In this document: positions 24,847 to 34,809 of the stretch, one piece after another | How positions within the stretch are numbered: position 1 is the stretch's first letter | Layout: each line of letters opens with the position of its first letter | Source of the DNA: JABCZZ01 sp964454545 | Lineage (GTDB): Bacteria; Pseudomonadota; Alphaproteobacteria; Rickettsiales; JABCZZ01 | Reading direction: 5' to 3' | Assembly: GCA_964454545.1 (NCBI GenBank) | Contig: CAYVTI010000011.1 | Span: forward strand, 1-57,844 | DNA length: 57,844 nucleotides | Position numbers and translations under genes: made by a program | The notes under the pieces: model-generated | What the model saw: the letters and a program-made list of their open reading frames with translations, nothing else | Told to the model about the DNA's origin: nothing | Databases searched by the model: none

Positions 24847-25425
24847 TCATGCACAGCGAAGCTTCTTCTTGAAACGGCCAAAATCCGCCACGTTGCCAAG
24901 ACGGCGCTTGAGAAACAATGCCGTCTCCCGCTGGTTTTCGGAATTATCATCCAGCCAGAAAAGCACCGTGCCGCTATAAACCGCGGCAAGCGTTGCGCGC
25001 TTCGTGTAGAAACTGAAATCCGTGGATTTATCACCTGCTAAGCGCCACATCAGGTCAACTGTATGGTATAACATCCTGTGCGCCATGAAACTGTTCCATG
25101 GCAAAGCATTGAAGCTGATCGTTCTTCTGACCACCTCACGCACTTCTATCCAATTGGCAAGCCTGGTCAGTATGAGTTTCTCAATACGCTCAGGAACCCG
25201 TAAATGAGCCAGTTCTTTTTCCGGCAGCATTTCACTCAATACCCTGTCAGCCTCCTCAAGAAAGAAAGCCGCACAATCTCTTGCCCCTGCGGGGAACGCC
25301 CGTTTCAGATCAGCTTCAGTCAGGCCGGAACGCTTCGCAGCCTGCCTTAGAGTGTACTCACTCCAGCCGTCAAACGGCACAAGCGCAAGCGCGCTCTTCA
25401 GTATAATTTTCCTGGTATCGGTCAT
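24847..25425 (-). CDS. COQ9 family protein
   Basis: 192 residues. The N-terminal TetR-like helical part (ILKSALALVPFDGWSEYTLR, about 8-27) and the C-terminal COQ9 domain with ALPWNSFMAHRMLYHTVDLM (about 108-127) and TDFSFYTKRATLAAVYSGTV (135-154) are the family hallmarks. COQ9 binds lipid and assists COQ7-type hydroxylation in ubiquinone synthesis. It lies 4 bases downstream of the PAS kinase gene on the same strand, probably in one transcript. Confidence 0.93.
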   Translation of the reverse strand: MTDTRKIILKSALALVPFDGWSEYTLRQAAKRSGLTEADLKRAFPAGARDCAAFFLEEADRVLSEMLPEKELAHLRVPERIEKLILTRLANWIEVREVVRRTISFNALPWNSFMAHRMLYHTVDLMWRLAGDKSTDFSFYTKRATLAAVYSGTVLFWLDDNSENQRETALFLKRRLGNVADFGRFKKKLRCA

Positions 25426-25429
25426 GCCG

Positions 25430-26704
25430 CTATTCTACCAGTTCGGCAGCAGGGGCTTCAAGCTTTTTCACCTTACGGTTTTTAGGCGGATGTTTCTTCA
25501 CAGCCCGCTCAGCAGGCAGCATTATCCTGACGACAGTGCCCCTGCCTGCCTCGCTCTCTATATCTATCCTGCCCTGGTGCAGTTTCACTATTTCCTTGGA
25601 GAGCGCAAGCCCCAGCCCGACACAGTCGCGGGTACGCGCAAAGAAACTGTTGTCCTGGCCGAATGCATATAATATCCTGCGCAGGTGGTTGGCGGCTATT
25701 CCCGTCCCGTCATCTTCAACAACGATATTGATGCCCCCATCCCTGCGGTTTTCACAATATACATCCACCGTTCCGCCGGGACGGTTATATTTTATGGCAT
25801 TGGATATAACGTTGCTCAGCACCTGCAATATCCGTATATCATCCACTACCGCCGTCAGAGGATGAAGCGGAAGATTTTCTCTCAGATTCACATGTTCTGA
25901 GAATGCGCGGTGCGAATGCAGCTCTATTGCCCGCCGGACGACTTTCAACAAATCGCAGGGCGCATCGCTGAGCACAATATTGCCTGAATCTATATTGGCA
26001 ATCTCTATCAGATCATTCACCTTCGCAAGCAAAGTCAGGCCGCTTTCCTGGATACTCCCTACATAATCATTATATTTCGGATGTCCGATATCGCCATATA
26101 TGCCACTTTCCATCATCTGTGCAAAACCGATAATGGCATTCAGCGGCGTGCGCAATTCGTGGTTCATATTAGCAAGAAACTCCGAACGGGATTTATTGGC
26201 AACATCAACTTCGGCCCTTGCCCGCTCAAGGTTGCTCTGTGCCGTCATAAGCTCGCTGACATTGCGCAACAGGCAGGTATAGGTTCCTTTCGCACGGTTG
26301 CTTACAGCCTTAGCAAGCTGGATTTCATACCAGTGCCAGCTATCATCTGCATGTTTCATCTGAAAATGCACGGGCGGCAAATCCGCATTCGCATGCGATA
26401 AATATCCCTCTATCCTGCTTAAATGCTCAGCAGCAACCTGTTCCTTCATGCCTTCGGCAAGGCCTTCTTCCACTAAAAAACCAGTAAGCGTCTCCCAATT
26501 TCTGGATAGATAAACGCAATTCAGGGACTCGTCCATCTTGCAGAAAATATCATTGCCGCATTCTGAAAAGGTTTCAGCCAGTTCCTCCATACCAATGCCA
26601 TCCACTGAATGCGTGAGAGAATTTTTCTTGGAGAAATTATGATTGGAAGAATGAATATGAGTGCCCTCTCTCTCAGAAAGATTGGCACCAACGCCATTCA
26701 TCAT
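25430..26704 (-). CDS. PAS-domain sensor histidine kinase
   Basis: About 424 residues from the ATG at 26704, which has GGAAA upstream; an in-frame GTG at 26746 would add 14. A PAS domain (about 45-160 of the longer form, with EIQLAKAVSNRAKGTY), HisKA with its histidine in NMNHELRTPLNAI and HATPase_c (NAIKYNRPG, DDGTGIAANH, GLGLALSKEIVKLHQG) are visible. There is no transmembrane segment, so it is cytoplasmic. The lysine-rich tail is unusual. No cognate regulator is adjacent; the orphan receiver at 47563-48084 is a possible partner. Confidence 0.9.
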   Translation of the reverse strand: MMNGVGANLSEREGTHIHSSNHNFSKKNSLTHSVDGIGMEELAETFSECGNDIFCKMDESLNCVYLSRNWETLTGFLVEEGLAEGMKEQVAAEHLSRIEGYLSHANADLPPVHFQMKHADDSWHWYEIQLAKAVSNRAKGTYTCLLRNVSELMTAQSNLERARAEVDVANKSRSEFLANMNHELRTPLNAIIGFAQMMESGIYGDIGHPKYNDYVGSIQESGLTLLAKVNDLIEIANIDSGNIVLSDAPCDLLKVVRRAIELHSHRAFSEHVNLRENLPLHPLTAVVDDIRILQVLSNVISNAIKYNRPGGTVDVYCENRRDGGINIVVEDDGTGIAANHLRRILYAFGQDNSFFARTRDCVGLGLALSKEIVKLHQGRIDIESEAGRGTVVRIMLPAERAVKKHPPKNRKVKKLEAPAAELVE

Positions 26705-26935
26705 GAAATGTTTCCAGAATATCCAGAACATATGCCTAAGCCGCACTATATCTATTTGTTAAACGAATTATCCGTTATATTAACAAATTGTAAATACAAA
26801 TTGCGTCCGTTAACCAAATATTAACTATATGTTGTGGTTATTATCCGATTACTGTTGCCTGAATACATCAAAAAAAATTGCCCCATATCACTAGAAGGAG
26901 TTACAGATACCCAATTCTGAGATTTCAACTTTTTA

Positions 26936-29104
26936 TTAGGATTGTGACCATTTATCTATAGCACTGTGCCAACGCCTAGCCGCTCGATTTAAATTTTTTC
27001 CAGCTTGAACAACGCCGTCTTTAACAAATTTAGGAGCATTAAAGTTGTTGACGACATTTATGACATCTTCAAATCTATCCGCAGCTTCATCCAATCTATG
27101 ATTGACGGTTGTCTTGACCTTCTCAACATTTTCTCTGGTAAATTGCCGAGGTACAGATTCCAAGGCTTCTTCAACCTTATCCAGGGCTATATTAAACTCC
27201 TCCCATTTTTCAGATACTTCATGGCCAAATTTCTGTAGATTCTGACCTAGCTTACGTCCTGCCGCTGCTATCTGGCGAATATCATTGGCAGCATTCTCCG
27301 CAGCACGGTAAATAGGAGCAAAAGCCTTATTTGCAGCATTTTGTATAGCCTGTTCCGGATTCCTAATAAAGTCTGCAGCTTTTTCTGCGGCATTGTAAAT
27401 AGGAGCAAGACGCTTATTTATAGCCTTTTCTACAGCTTTCCGAGTTCTGGTGCCTTTCTGAAGCGTTGCATTCCTTAGACCTGCCATAGCCGCATGGCCT
27501 GCGGCAGATTTTGCACTCGCGAGCGCCTGCTTCGGATCAAGCACCGTTCTGGTAACGCCTTTGGCTACTCTCTGCGCGCCGCGGCCTACTGCCCCACCAA
27601 TCTCCTGTCTTTTTGAGACCAGATTCTGCGCACCGTGGCCCACCTTGCTTGCCCCGGACTTGAGGGCTCCCCCGAGATCCCGCAGAGCCTCTCCCTGACT
27701 GCGACCGCCAAATACACTATTTGATATCCATCTGCCGACGGCCTCACTCCTTACAATCCCGCCACCGGTAGCGCCGCTTATGCTGTGGGCAACCTGCTCC
27801 ACAAACTTGCTGAGCTGCTTGCCGATGTGGGTAAGCAAAAGGAAAAACAGAACATCGACGATATGAATGGAAGGCGGTCCCTGCCAGTCGCCTGACTGGC
27901 CGCAGTGGCTTGCACAGCTATTTACCATCTGCCCCCCGACCATATAAGCGTCTGTCGGCCGCCACCAGTGAAAGTCCAGTACCCCGAAATTAAAGAAAGT
28001 CAGCCAGCAGTAATCCACCGGGCCTATGAAAGAATCGATAAGGGTACCGCTTGTCGTAGTATTGAACATTATCTGGGACAGCGTATTTAATAATATAACT
28101 GTATAAAAACCGAGAAAAGCGAAGAGCAGCACCGGAACCAAAAAAAAGCCAAGCACATGACTTACCCATCCCATGAAAATCTGCCGGGTTTTTTCAAAAA
28201 GGAGAAAGCTGAAGAAAATAGGCGCGGTACCGAAAAGAAAAGCAAGCCCCACTATCGCTTTCACATACGTTAGCAATGCGCCAAACATCATAAGGATGAA
28301 ATCTATGAGACCCCACAGGAGGGCCAGAATCATAAAATATCCTAAAGGCGAAAACAGGTTGGCGATAAACATGATCAGGAATGTGATCGAAAATACGAGC
28401 GTCATCGGTCCTGTCAGCGCGGACATGCTTTGTGCACTCAACATGCCTGTATTGGCAATAGCCGTTATGCCCGAGCCGGTACTTGCCTGCGAAAATCCGG
28501 TAATCAGTGCATTCATACCGTCAATGGTAGGCTGCCCCATATAATAGCTGAAGAAGTTCCAGCCGGTTGGCCCCATTAAAGACCAGATCACTCCCATTCT
28601 CATGAGACGGCCTGCAACTTCGGCCATGTTATGGGAAGCCATGTTGAACATGATAAGCACGCCGTATATGGTAACATACAGTATGAACAGGCTGTTTATG
28701 GCATCCTGATAATTGCTGTTCTGGATAACGCCATTATAGAAATTTTGCGCCATACTGCCCATGATACCATTGACGGTGTTGAATACGTTGAGGACTATAT
28801 CCGCTCCCATCCCAAGAACGCTCGATGGGCCATTCAAACCGCCAGTGGAATTATACACCGCATTATATAAAAGATTGGGTTCGATATCGCTGGCGCACAG
28901 GCAGGTCTGTGGATTACCGTTAGGATCAGTCCCCGTGCATGATGCATAGGAATCACTCAAAGGCGCGGCAATAACTACCACAGCCACAAATAATAGCATC
29001 AACCATGATGATATCCGCCCAGGGAAGCGCAAGGACGACGTATCGTTACATACGCTCCTCAGGTATCCCGGTAATGGCCAATATAATCTGTCCATAAGCA
29101 TCAT
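26936..29104 (-). CDS. Type IV secretion protein VirB6 paralog 4 (TrbL/VirB6)
   Basis: Inner-membrane channel component of the type IV secretion system, 722 residues. It has a hydrophobic N-terminal segment (about 33-50), a Cys-containing periplasmic region (56-71), a polytopic TrbL/VirB6 core (about 135-345, with FEKTRQIFMGW), then a long soluble tail. The tail (455-722) is Ala/Lys-rich and holds a two-copy 29-residue repeat (563-591 and 592-620). Core and tail are clearly paralogous to the preceding gene (shared AVGRWISN and GQNLQ). It is the last gene of the operon, 9 bases after paralog 3. Confidence 0.93.
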   Translation of the reverse strand: MMLMDRLYWPLPGYLRSVCNDTSSLRFPGRISSWLMLLFVAVVVIAAPLSDSYASCTGTDPNGNPQTCLCASDIEPNLLYNAVYNSTGGLNGPSSVLGMGADIVLNVFNTVNGIMGSMAQNFYNGVIQNSNYQDAINSLFILYVTIYGVLIMFNMASHNMAEVAGRLMRMGVIWSLMGPTGWNFFSYYMGQPTIDGMNALITGFSQASTGSGITAIANTGMLSAQSMSALTGPMTLVFSITFLIMFIANLFSPLGYFMILALLWGLIDFILMMFGALLTYVKAIVGLAFLFGTAPIFFSFLLFEKTRQIFMGWVSHVLGFFLVPVLLFAFLGFYTVILLNTLSQIMFNTTTSGTLIDSFIGPVDYCWLTFFNFGVLDFHWWRPTDAYMVGGQMVNSCASHCGQSGDWQGPPSIHIVDVLFFLLLTHIGKQLSKFVEQVAHSISGATGGGIVRSEAVGRWISNSVFGGRSQGEALRDLGGALKSGASKVGHGAQNLVSKRQEIGGAVGRGAQRVAKGVTRTVLDPKQALASAKSAAGHAAMAGLRNATLQKGTRTRKAVEKAINKRLAPIYNAAEKAADFIRNPEQAIQNAANKAFAPIYRAAENAANDIRQIAAAGRKLGQNLQKFGHEVSEKWEEFNIALDKVEEALESVPRQFTRENVEKVKTTVNHRLDEAADRFEDVINVVNNFNAPKFVKDGVVQAGKNLNRAARRWHSAIDKWSQS
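27245..27418 (-). repeat. Two-copy 29-codon repeat in VirB6 paralog 4 tail
   Basis: Codons 563-591 and 592-620 encode related units, each starting NK-x2-APIY-x-AAE-x-AA. They differ at many positions, so this is an old duplication. Confidence 0.65.
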
Positions 29105-29113
29105 ATCATTTTC

Positions 29114-31411
29114 TCAGGGTTTATTAGGACCAGGAGTAGGTGTGTTCGCCCATGCGAGAGCCTTTCTACGAAATTGTACAAAGTCCCTTACGATCTCACG
29201 GGCTTCCCTTCCCAGTTCTGCAGGAGTCGCCTGAACGGCAGCTCCAAGTTTTGCTCCCGCTTGACTAAGATCTCGTGCAATATCTTTTCTGATTTTATGG
29301 CTAACGGCGCTGATGTTTTGCTTAGTGAGCTGACCAGGTATGGCTCCTACGGCAGTTCCAATCTGACCTAAAGCGTTGTTGAAACTATTCCAGTCCTGCG
29401 CCGCCTGGGTAGCCGCCTGTGTCCCCATCCTCTGCAGATTCTGACCTATCTTCTGTCCTCTCTGCTGGATCTGCTGGAGGTCAGCGCCAACCTCTCTCTT
29501 CATATTTCCCGCCATCCGACGGGTTGCGCTCCCTTTGCGGAACCTTACATTCCTGCTCACTTTCCAAGTTGTAGTTCCCTTGCGGAACCCTACATTCCGG
29601 GCCACATTCCGAGTTGCAGTTCCCTTGCTGAATACTACGTTCCTGCCAGCTGTTGCAAACCCATGCCCAACAACCTGCGCTCCTGCTGCAACACCATGAC
29701 CGACAGCCTGCGCGGCATTTACTACATTATCTTTAGCGGTTCGCGCGGTATTCACTACTTTAGCTTTCGCTTTTCCAACAGCTTGTCTCGGATGCAACGC
29801 CGTTCTCGTAGCAAACTTGGCAGCTCCTACCATCTTGTTTCCTGCATTTCTAGCCACCGCGCCGTATCCTCCTCTTTTTTGCACTGCGGCATTTACCTTA
29901 CCGGCAGCGGCTTTGCCAAAATCGAACGCCACTGAGCCAGGACCACGCCCGCCGAAGAAGGTATTGGAAGCCCACCTGCCGACCGCAGATCCCCTTACAA
30001 CGCCTGGCCCTGTTCCTCCCGTTATGTCATTTGAAATCTGCTCGATGAACTTGCTGAGATTCTTGCCAAGATGAGTAAGGAGCAGGAAGTAAAAGACATC
30101 CGCCAGCTGTACGGGCGAAGGCCCTTCCCAGTCCATCCCCTGGCCGCATTGCGCCCCACAGCTGTTGGGGTATTGCCCGATGTTGGTGACGGCAAGATTC
30201 TGATAGGTATCCGTCGGGCGCCACCAGTGAACATCAAATACTCCTATCCTGAAAAATGTCACATAACAATAATTAAGAATACCGATAGCGTTATTGACCA
30301 CATGGCCGTGTATATCGGTATTGAATATCATCGCCGACATCAGGTTCATCAGTATAACGGCATAAAAGCCGAGAAAGGCAAAGAGCAATACAGGCTGCAT
30401 AAAAAAGGCCAGCACCTGGCTGGTCCATCCCATGAAAATCTGCCGGGTTTTCTCAAAAAGGACAAAAGGAAAGAAAATAGGAGCCAGTCCTAAAAGAAAT
30501 GCAAGCCCCACCATGGATCGGACATAAGTTATCATGGCGCCGACAAGCATGAATAAAAATTCCACGACCCCCCATAAAATGGTTACGATTATCAACGGAC
30601 CAAACACCAGCGTCAGGAAAGATGCCATCATGACGACAAATGTGAGGGAAAACACCAGCGTCATGGGACCGGTAAGCGACCCCATACTTCCCGGACTTAA
30701 TCCGCCAGTATCGCTGACCGCATTTTGAAAGCTGTTTCCCGCTCCCGCCTGAGAAAAAGACGCTATCAAATCATTGGTGGTGTGGAGTATGGGCAACGAT
30801 ATCCACTGGCTGAAGAAATTCCATCCGCCCTGCCCCACTACGCTCCAGATTATGCTGATCTTTATGAGGCGGGTTACTATTTCGCCTACGCGCAGTGGCG
30901 CAAGCCCAAACACGATCAGGATTCCATACACTGCCACATATAAGAAAACTAGCGCAGTTATAATGCCTTGATAATTGCTATTCCCTATGATGCCCGTGCC
31001 TGCTAACGGATCGCCGTAAAATGTCTGGGAAACATTACTCAGGACATTATTAATTGTATTGAATATGGCGTTTATAATATCGCTTCCAGGCCCAGATCCC
31101 GGACTCAAAGCTTCGGCCATAAGCCCATAATTGTAAAAAATGCCATTCACCACTTTGCCCGGAGGCTCCAGATCCGTGGCACACAGACAAGTGCTGCCAT
31201 CCCCATTCCTGTTAGGACAGGAAGCATACGTGTCACTATAGGAAACAGCAAGAACCCCGACCGCCAGCAGCAAGACGGCAGACAAAAATATAATTTCACT
31301 GAAGCGCAGGGCGGGAATGCCCCTGCGCATTTTCTGCAAGCATACCGCTAATACAGAGTTATTAGCCGCAGAAATCATACACGTATTTTTCCTCAGAATT
31401 TTAATTATCAT
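29114..31411 (-). CDS. Type IV secretion protein VirB6 paralog 3 (TrbL/VirB6)
   Basis: The largest VirB6 here, 765 residues. An N-terminal hydrophobic segment (about 39-56), a periplasmic part with four cysteines (65-77), a polytopic core (about 150-365, with FEKTRQIFMGW at 319-329), and a long tail (about 455-765) that is Ala/Gly/Gln-rich and carries three 15-residue repeats (591-635). It overlaps the upstream virB6 stop by 4 bases (ATGA), so translation is coupled. Large VirB6 proteins with variable tails are typical of Rickettsiales and may reach the cell surface or host. Confidence 0.94.
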   Translation of the reverse strand: MIIKILRKNTCMISAANNSVLAVCLQKMRRGIPALRFSEIIFLSAVLLLAVGVLAVSYSDTYASCPNRNGDGSTCLCATDLEPPGKVVNGIFYNYGLMAEALSPGSGPGSDIINAIFNTINNVLSNVSQTFYGDPLAGTGIIGNSNYQGIITALVFLYVAVYGILIVFGLAPLRVGEIVTRLIKISIIWSVVGQGGWNFFSQWISLPILHTTNDLIASFSQAGAGNSFQNAVSDTGGLSPGSMGSLTGPMTLVFSLTFVVMMASFLTLVFGPLIIVTILWGVVEFLFMLVGAMITYVRSMVGLAFLLGLAPIFFPFVLFEKTRQIFMGWTSQVLAFFMQPVLLFAFLGFYAVILMNLMSAMIFNTDIHGHVVNNAIGILNYCYVTFFRIGVFDVHWWRPTDTYQNLAVTNIGQYPNSCGAQCGQGMDWEGPSPVQLADVFYFLLLTHLGKNLSKFIEQISNDITGGTGPGVVRGSAVGRWASNTFFGGRGPGSVAFDFGKAAAGKVNAAVQKRGGYGAVARNAGNKMVGAAKFATRTALHPRQAVGKAKAKVVNTARTAKDNVVNAAQAVGHGVAAGAQVVGHGFATAGRNVVFSKGTATRNVARNVGFRKGTTTWKVSRNVRFRKGSATRRMAGNMKREVGADLQQIQQRGQKIGQNLQRMGTQAATQAAQDWNSFNNALGQIGTAVGAIPGQLTKQNISAVSHKIRKDIARDLSQAGAKLGAAVQATPAELGREAREIVRDFVQFRRKALAWANTPTPGPNKP
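29507..29641 (-). repeat. Three-copy 15-codon repeat in VirB6 paralog 3 tail
   Basis: Three tandem 45-base units encode NV-x-F-x-KGT/S-x-T-x5 (residues 591-605, 606-620, 621-635). The period is exactly 45 bases and stays in frame. Confidence 0.8.
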
Positions 31412-33219
31412 CTTCCGGTAATACTCTTCATTACATTCTTCATCGCACCGCTTGCCCCGCTTTTCGCTACATTACCCATATTCTTAACACTACCCATTCC
31501 TTTCTCCGCGCCGCCTGCGACTGCTGACTTCATGGCATCCCCCGCCCCTTGCACCGCCTTCACCACTACGCTCTCGAGCGGAACCTGTGCCAGCTGCATC
31601 AGCCCAATGCCTACGCTGATGCTGATGGACTGAGACATATGCGGTATGACTTCCAGTAAATCCCGGAACACCACTGTGACAATTACCAGGCAGATCAACG
31701 TGATGAAAAGCTGGTAAATGGGAAACTGCAGCTGCGGTACCAGAATCGTTATCTTATCAAGAATTTTATTTATGATGCTGTCTATCTCTTCCTCAGCCCA
31801 ATGCACTAGAGTCGTAACAAGGGTCAATGCCCCGTTGATAAGATTACACGCCCACTGTGACCAGAATGGCTCGCTGCTGCAGCCATTTTTGGGAGGTTTA
31901 AATTGCACGTTTAAATGAAGATAAAAGAGCTTGCCCAAAACGATGCAGCAATCCTTAGGCGGCATCAGGCAATCCGGCTTGTCTGGATCACAGGGGTTTG
32001 CCTTAGGATAATTATTATAATCCAGACAGTTATAACCAGTTTTTGAGACAGGCATAACACAAGAATTTATCAACTGGTTTATAGAGCACACGTCCCCTGC
32101 AGGAAGCGCCGGCTTACTTCCCGGGGAAGCGTTCGGCATAGGCACACACTGAGAAAACTGGCCGTCAATAAACTGCGACTCGACCATCACGGCAAAAGAC
32201 ATGAATCCAATCAAGAACAGCGGCTGGAAAATGATGGAGCTTATAAGGCCAAGCCACTTCCAGAAGAGCTCATGGACAAACTTATTATCAAATACCAGCA
32301 ATGGTATGATCAGGGGGGCAACCAGCATCAATATAGCCAGCGAGAAATAAGACAATAAAATAACATAAATGGCGCGCAGCAGGGTCATAAGTACAAGGAC
32401 AAATAATGTAATCGCAGTTATGATGAGAAATACGGCCAGAGCACCGCTAAAGAATGCAGCGGCCAGAATCATGACGATCCCGACGCCCACTCCCACGCCG
32501 ACAGTCGCGGGATCCGATCCGACATTCATCAGACTCTGGAATATGCAATCGAATTCCTGCCACACCTTATATGCCCCGGCAGGAGGCCCCGCCGGAGCGG
32601 CAGGCGGACTGGCACAGGTAAACTGATTAAATCCCATGGACACAAAACTTACCATTTCATCCGCAGCATCCGTTAACGCAACATATATGCCGTTCCCTGC
32701 AGGCGAACTGTAGATACCTGCGCCTGTAAGGTTATCAATAAGAAATAATATGATAGCTGAACGGAACAACAGCGAGGCGCTGTCTTTTAATAAGTGCTCG
32801 GAATTCATCAGCGTAAGCTTGACGCCGAATAATGTAAGGGCCAGCGTTATGGCCGCCCATTTATAGGGAGTAAGCAAAGTGATTATCTGCCCGAGATAAC
32901 CGCCACCCGGCATGCTGATTACGCCGCTGGTATTGCTGCCCGTAAGCGCATCCGTTATTATTGCCCTGACGCAGTATACCACGGCAACGGTAAACCCTTG
33001 CACATTCTTGCCCGCAGTATCCAGGCAAAGCGCGCCATTTGTGGGACCGGAACCATTACCGCCGCCCCCCATACCGCTACATGAAGGCCAAGGCGTGCAT
33101 GGAGGGGTAAAAGCTTTGGCGTCCTGGAAAAACCCTACAGCGAACAGCACTGTAATCACAGCAACTATGCTGAACAGAACATACGCAAATGACTTTTTAC
33201 TGTCCGTATGGATAATCAT
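31408..33219 (-). CDS. Type IV secretion protein VirB6 paralog 2 (TrbL/VirB6)
   Basis: 603 residues. A signal-anchor-like N-terminus (12-31), a polytopic VirB6 core with hydrophobic stretches near 145-165, 230-325 and 320-345, a cysteine-rich extracytoplasmic region (about 340-460 with roughly ten cysteines, including DCCIVLG), further hydrophobic segments (490-530), and an Ala/Gly/Lys tail (GGAEKGMGSVKNMG). The start at 33219 directly follows the previous stop. It overlaps the next virB6 by 4 bases. Confidence 0.92.
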   Translation of the reverse strand: MIIHTDSKKSFAYVLFSIVAVITVLFAVGFFQDAKAFTPPCTPWPSCSGMGGGGNGSGPTNGALCLDTAGKNVQGFTVAVVYCVRAIITDALTGSNTSGVISMPGGGYLGQIITLLTPYKWAAITLALTLFGVKLTLMNSEHLLKDSASLLFRSAIILFLIDNLTGAGIYSSPAGNGIYVALTDAADEMVSFVSMGFNQFTCASPPAAPAGPPAGAYKVWQEFDCIFQSLMNVGSDPATVGVGVGVGIVMILAAAFFSGALAVFLIITAITLFVLVLMTLLRAIYVILLSYFSLAILMLVAPLIIPLLVFDNKFVHELFWKWLGLISSIIFQPLFLIGFMSFAVMVESQFIDGQFSQCVPMPNASPGSKPALPAGDVCSINQLINSCVMPVSKTGYNCLDYNNYPKANPCDPDKPDCLMPPKDCCIVLGKLFYLHLNVQFKPPKNGCSSEPFWSQWACNLINGALTLVTTLVHWAEEEIDSIINKILDKITILVPQLQFPIYQLFITLICLVIVTVVFRDLLEVIPHMSQSISISVGIGLMQLAQVPLESVVVKAVQGAGDAMKSAVAGGAEKGMGSVKNMGNVAKSGASGAMKNVMKSITGR

Positions 33220-34809
33220 TTAGTGCTTACCTCTGTTCTGCGCCATCTTCTGGGCCATATTTGCCGCTGTTTTGCCAATGCTCTTCGCCGCGTCCTTTAT
33301 ATTACCGGTGGAAGCATCGGCAACCGCTTTGGCCAGTTCAAGCGTCTGCATGACTGCCGCCTCGCCAAACACCTCCGCCTTCACTATCTGCTTGCCGGCT
33401 TGCGTTCCCTGCGATACAAGGCTGCTGGCCACTTCCGGTATATAGCTCATGAGGCTGAGCATGATATATGCCAGAAGCGCCGCAACGAATATGGACAGGG
33501 CAATATCTATCTGGTACTGTTCAACGGTTTTACCGTCTCCCTGATCCAGGGCCAGGCTGTTCCAATCAATCGATCCATTACTGAATGCGCTGTCAAGCAT
33601 CGTGTCGTGTTTCTCGGAATTGAACTGCTCCGCAGATTGCCCGTTATCACCCATTGTGCCGCCGCTACCCACATCTGACGCTACCGTATCACCATGCTTC
33701 TCTATTCCAAATTTAAATACCGAATGTTTCTGGGTTACGTAGTACTTTGTGTTGCTTCCATTTCCATTCTTCGGACCTTGAATCGCATTCAAAGGATTCG
33801 TAGCAGGAGCACCGCTTTGCATATTTGCCACCTTTTGAGCGCCAGCTATCTCATACATAATGGATGTCGGACCCGAATATATAGCATCATCCAAAACAAC
33901 GAAGAGCAAGGCAACATACGCATACATCACAAACGGGATAAGCATATATGCGATGCAATAAGCGAGCCACTTCTGGAAATACTGGAATGAGTGCCTGAAA
34001 AACAGCAGGGGCACGAAAAGATAGCCAAGCACGAACATGAAGGAAAGCGACATGACAGACATGATATAATATTGTGCGAACCTCGCTATCGCGAAAAACA
34101 CCGTCGCAATCAGATAGAAAATTGCAAACACAATAGGAATACCCGTACCGCCAGTAAATATGATAAGAAGAATAATAGCTATAAGACCGAGCACGGCAGC
34201 GACTATCCCAATACCAAGCACCCAACCGATAATACAGTCAAGATCCTGCCACAATGTCCATGGCGGATTACTGCTTGTGCAAAAGACGTGCGTGGCAGAC
34301 TGAATGATAATCTGGCTTATGATATCATTCAGGTTGTTCATCATTGCGATGATGTCCGTATAAATAGTGGAAGCATTGTCACAGAAATAAAATACTCCGG
34401 AGATCTTGAAAAGCATCGTAAAGGTATCTCCTTTGATGTTCTGTATGTCACCCAGCATCAGTTTCAGACCAAACCAGCACACTAGAAATATAGCGAGCGC
34501 TCTAATTGCAGGAAGGTAGAAGGTACTCAAATTCTGCATGACAGCGGTGGTGGTGGACGGAATAAAACCGGAAGGCGGTTCGGTGAGGCACAGGATGAGA
34601 GGATAAAGAAACTGGCCAGGATACTGCCCCCTCATGTTGTCGCAATATTGGAGCGCAGGCACCTGGGCATATGCATCGGCGCCGAAGCACAGGATAAGAA
34701 AAACCGCCAGGAGTGAACATGTAATGAACTGCCTGTACGCTGCGGGCTGTAAACAGGATATCGCCAACCTGCCATTATTCCCCCGCAGCACACAGATGCT
34801 TTTCGTCAT
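33220..34809 (-). CDS. Type IV secretion protein VirB6 paralog 1 (TrbL/VirB6)
   Basis: 529 residues from the ATG at 34809, which overlaps the virB4 stop in the classic ATGA arrangement; the in-frame start at 34845 would lie within virB4. A signal-like hydrophobic segment (about 25-45), then a polytopic TrbL/VirB6 core (about 85-300) and a soluble region, ending with a transmembrane stretch (IALSIFVAALLAYIMLSLMS) and an Ala-rich tail. It is the first and shortest of the four paralogs, and probably closest to the ancestral channel protein. Confidence 0.93.
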   Translation of the reverse strand: MTKSICVLRGNNGRLAISCLQPAAYRQFITCSLLAVFLILCFGADAYAQVPALQYCDNMRGQYPGQFLYPLILCLTEPPSGFIPSTTTAVMQNLSTFYLPAIRALAIFLVCWFGLKLMLGDIQNIKGDTFTMLFKISGVFYFCDNASTIYTDIIAMMNNLNDIISQIIIQSATHVFCTSSNPPWTLWQDLDCIIGWVLGIGIVAAVLGLIAIILLIIFTGGTGIPIVFAIFYLIATVFFAIARFAQYYIMSVMSLSFMFVLGYLFVPLLFFRHSFQYFQKWLAYCIAYMLIPFVMYAYVALLFVVLDDAIYSGPTSIMYEIAGAQKVANMQSGAPATNPLNAIQGPKNGNGSNTKYYVTQKHSVFKFGIEKHGDTVASDVGSGGTMGDNGQSAEQFNSEKHDTMLDSAFSNGSIDWNSLALDQGDGKTVEQYQIDIALSIFVAALLAYIMLSLMSYIPEVASSLVSQGTQAGKQIVKAEVFGEAAVMQTLELAKAVADASTGNIKDAAKSIGKTAANMAQKMAQNRGKH

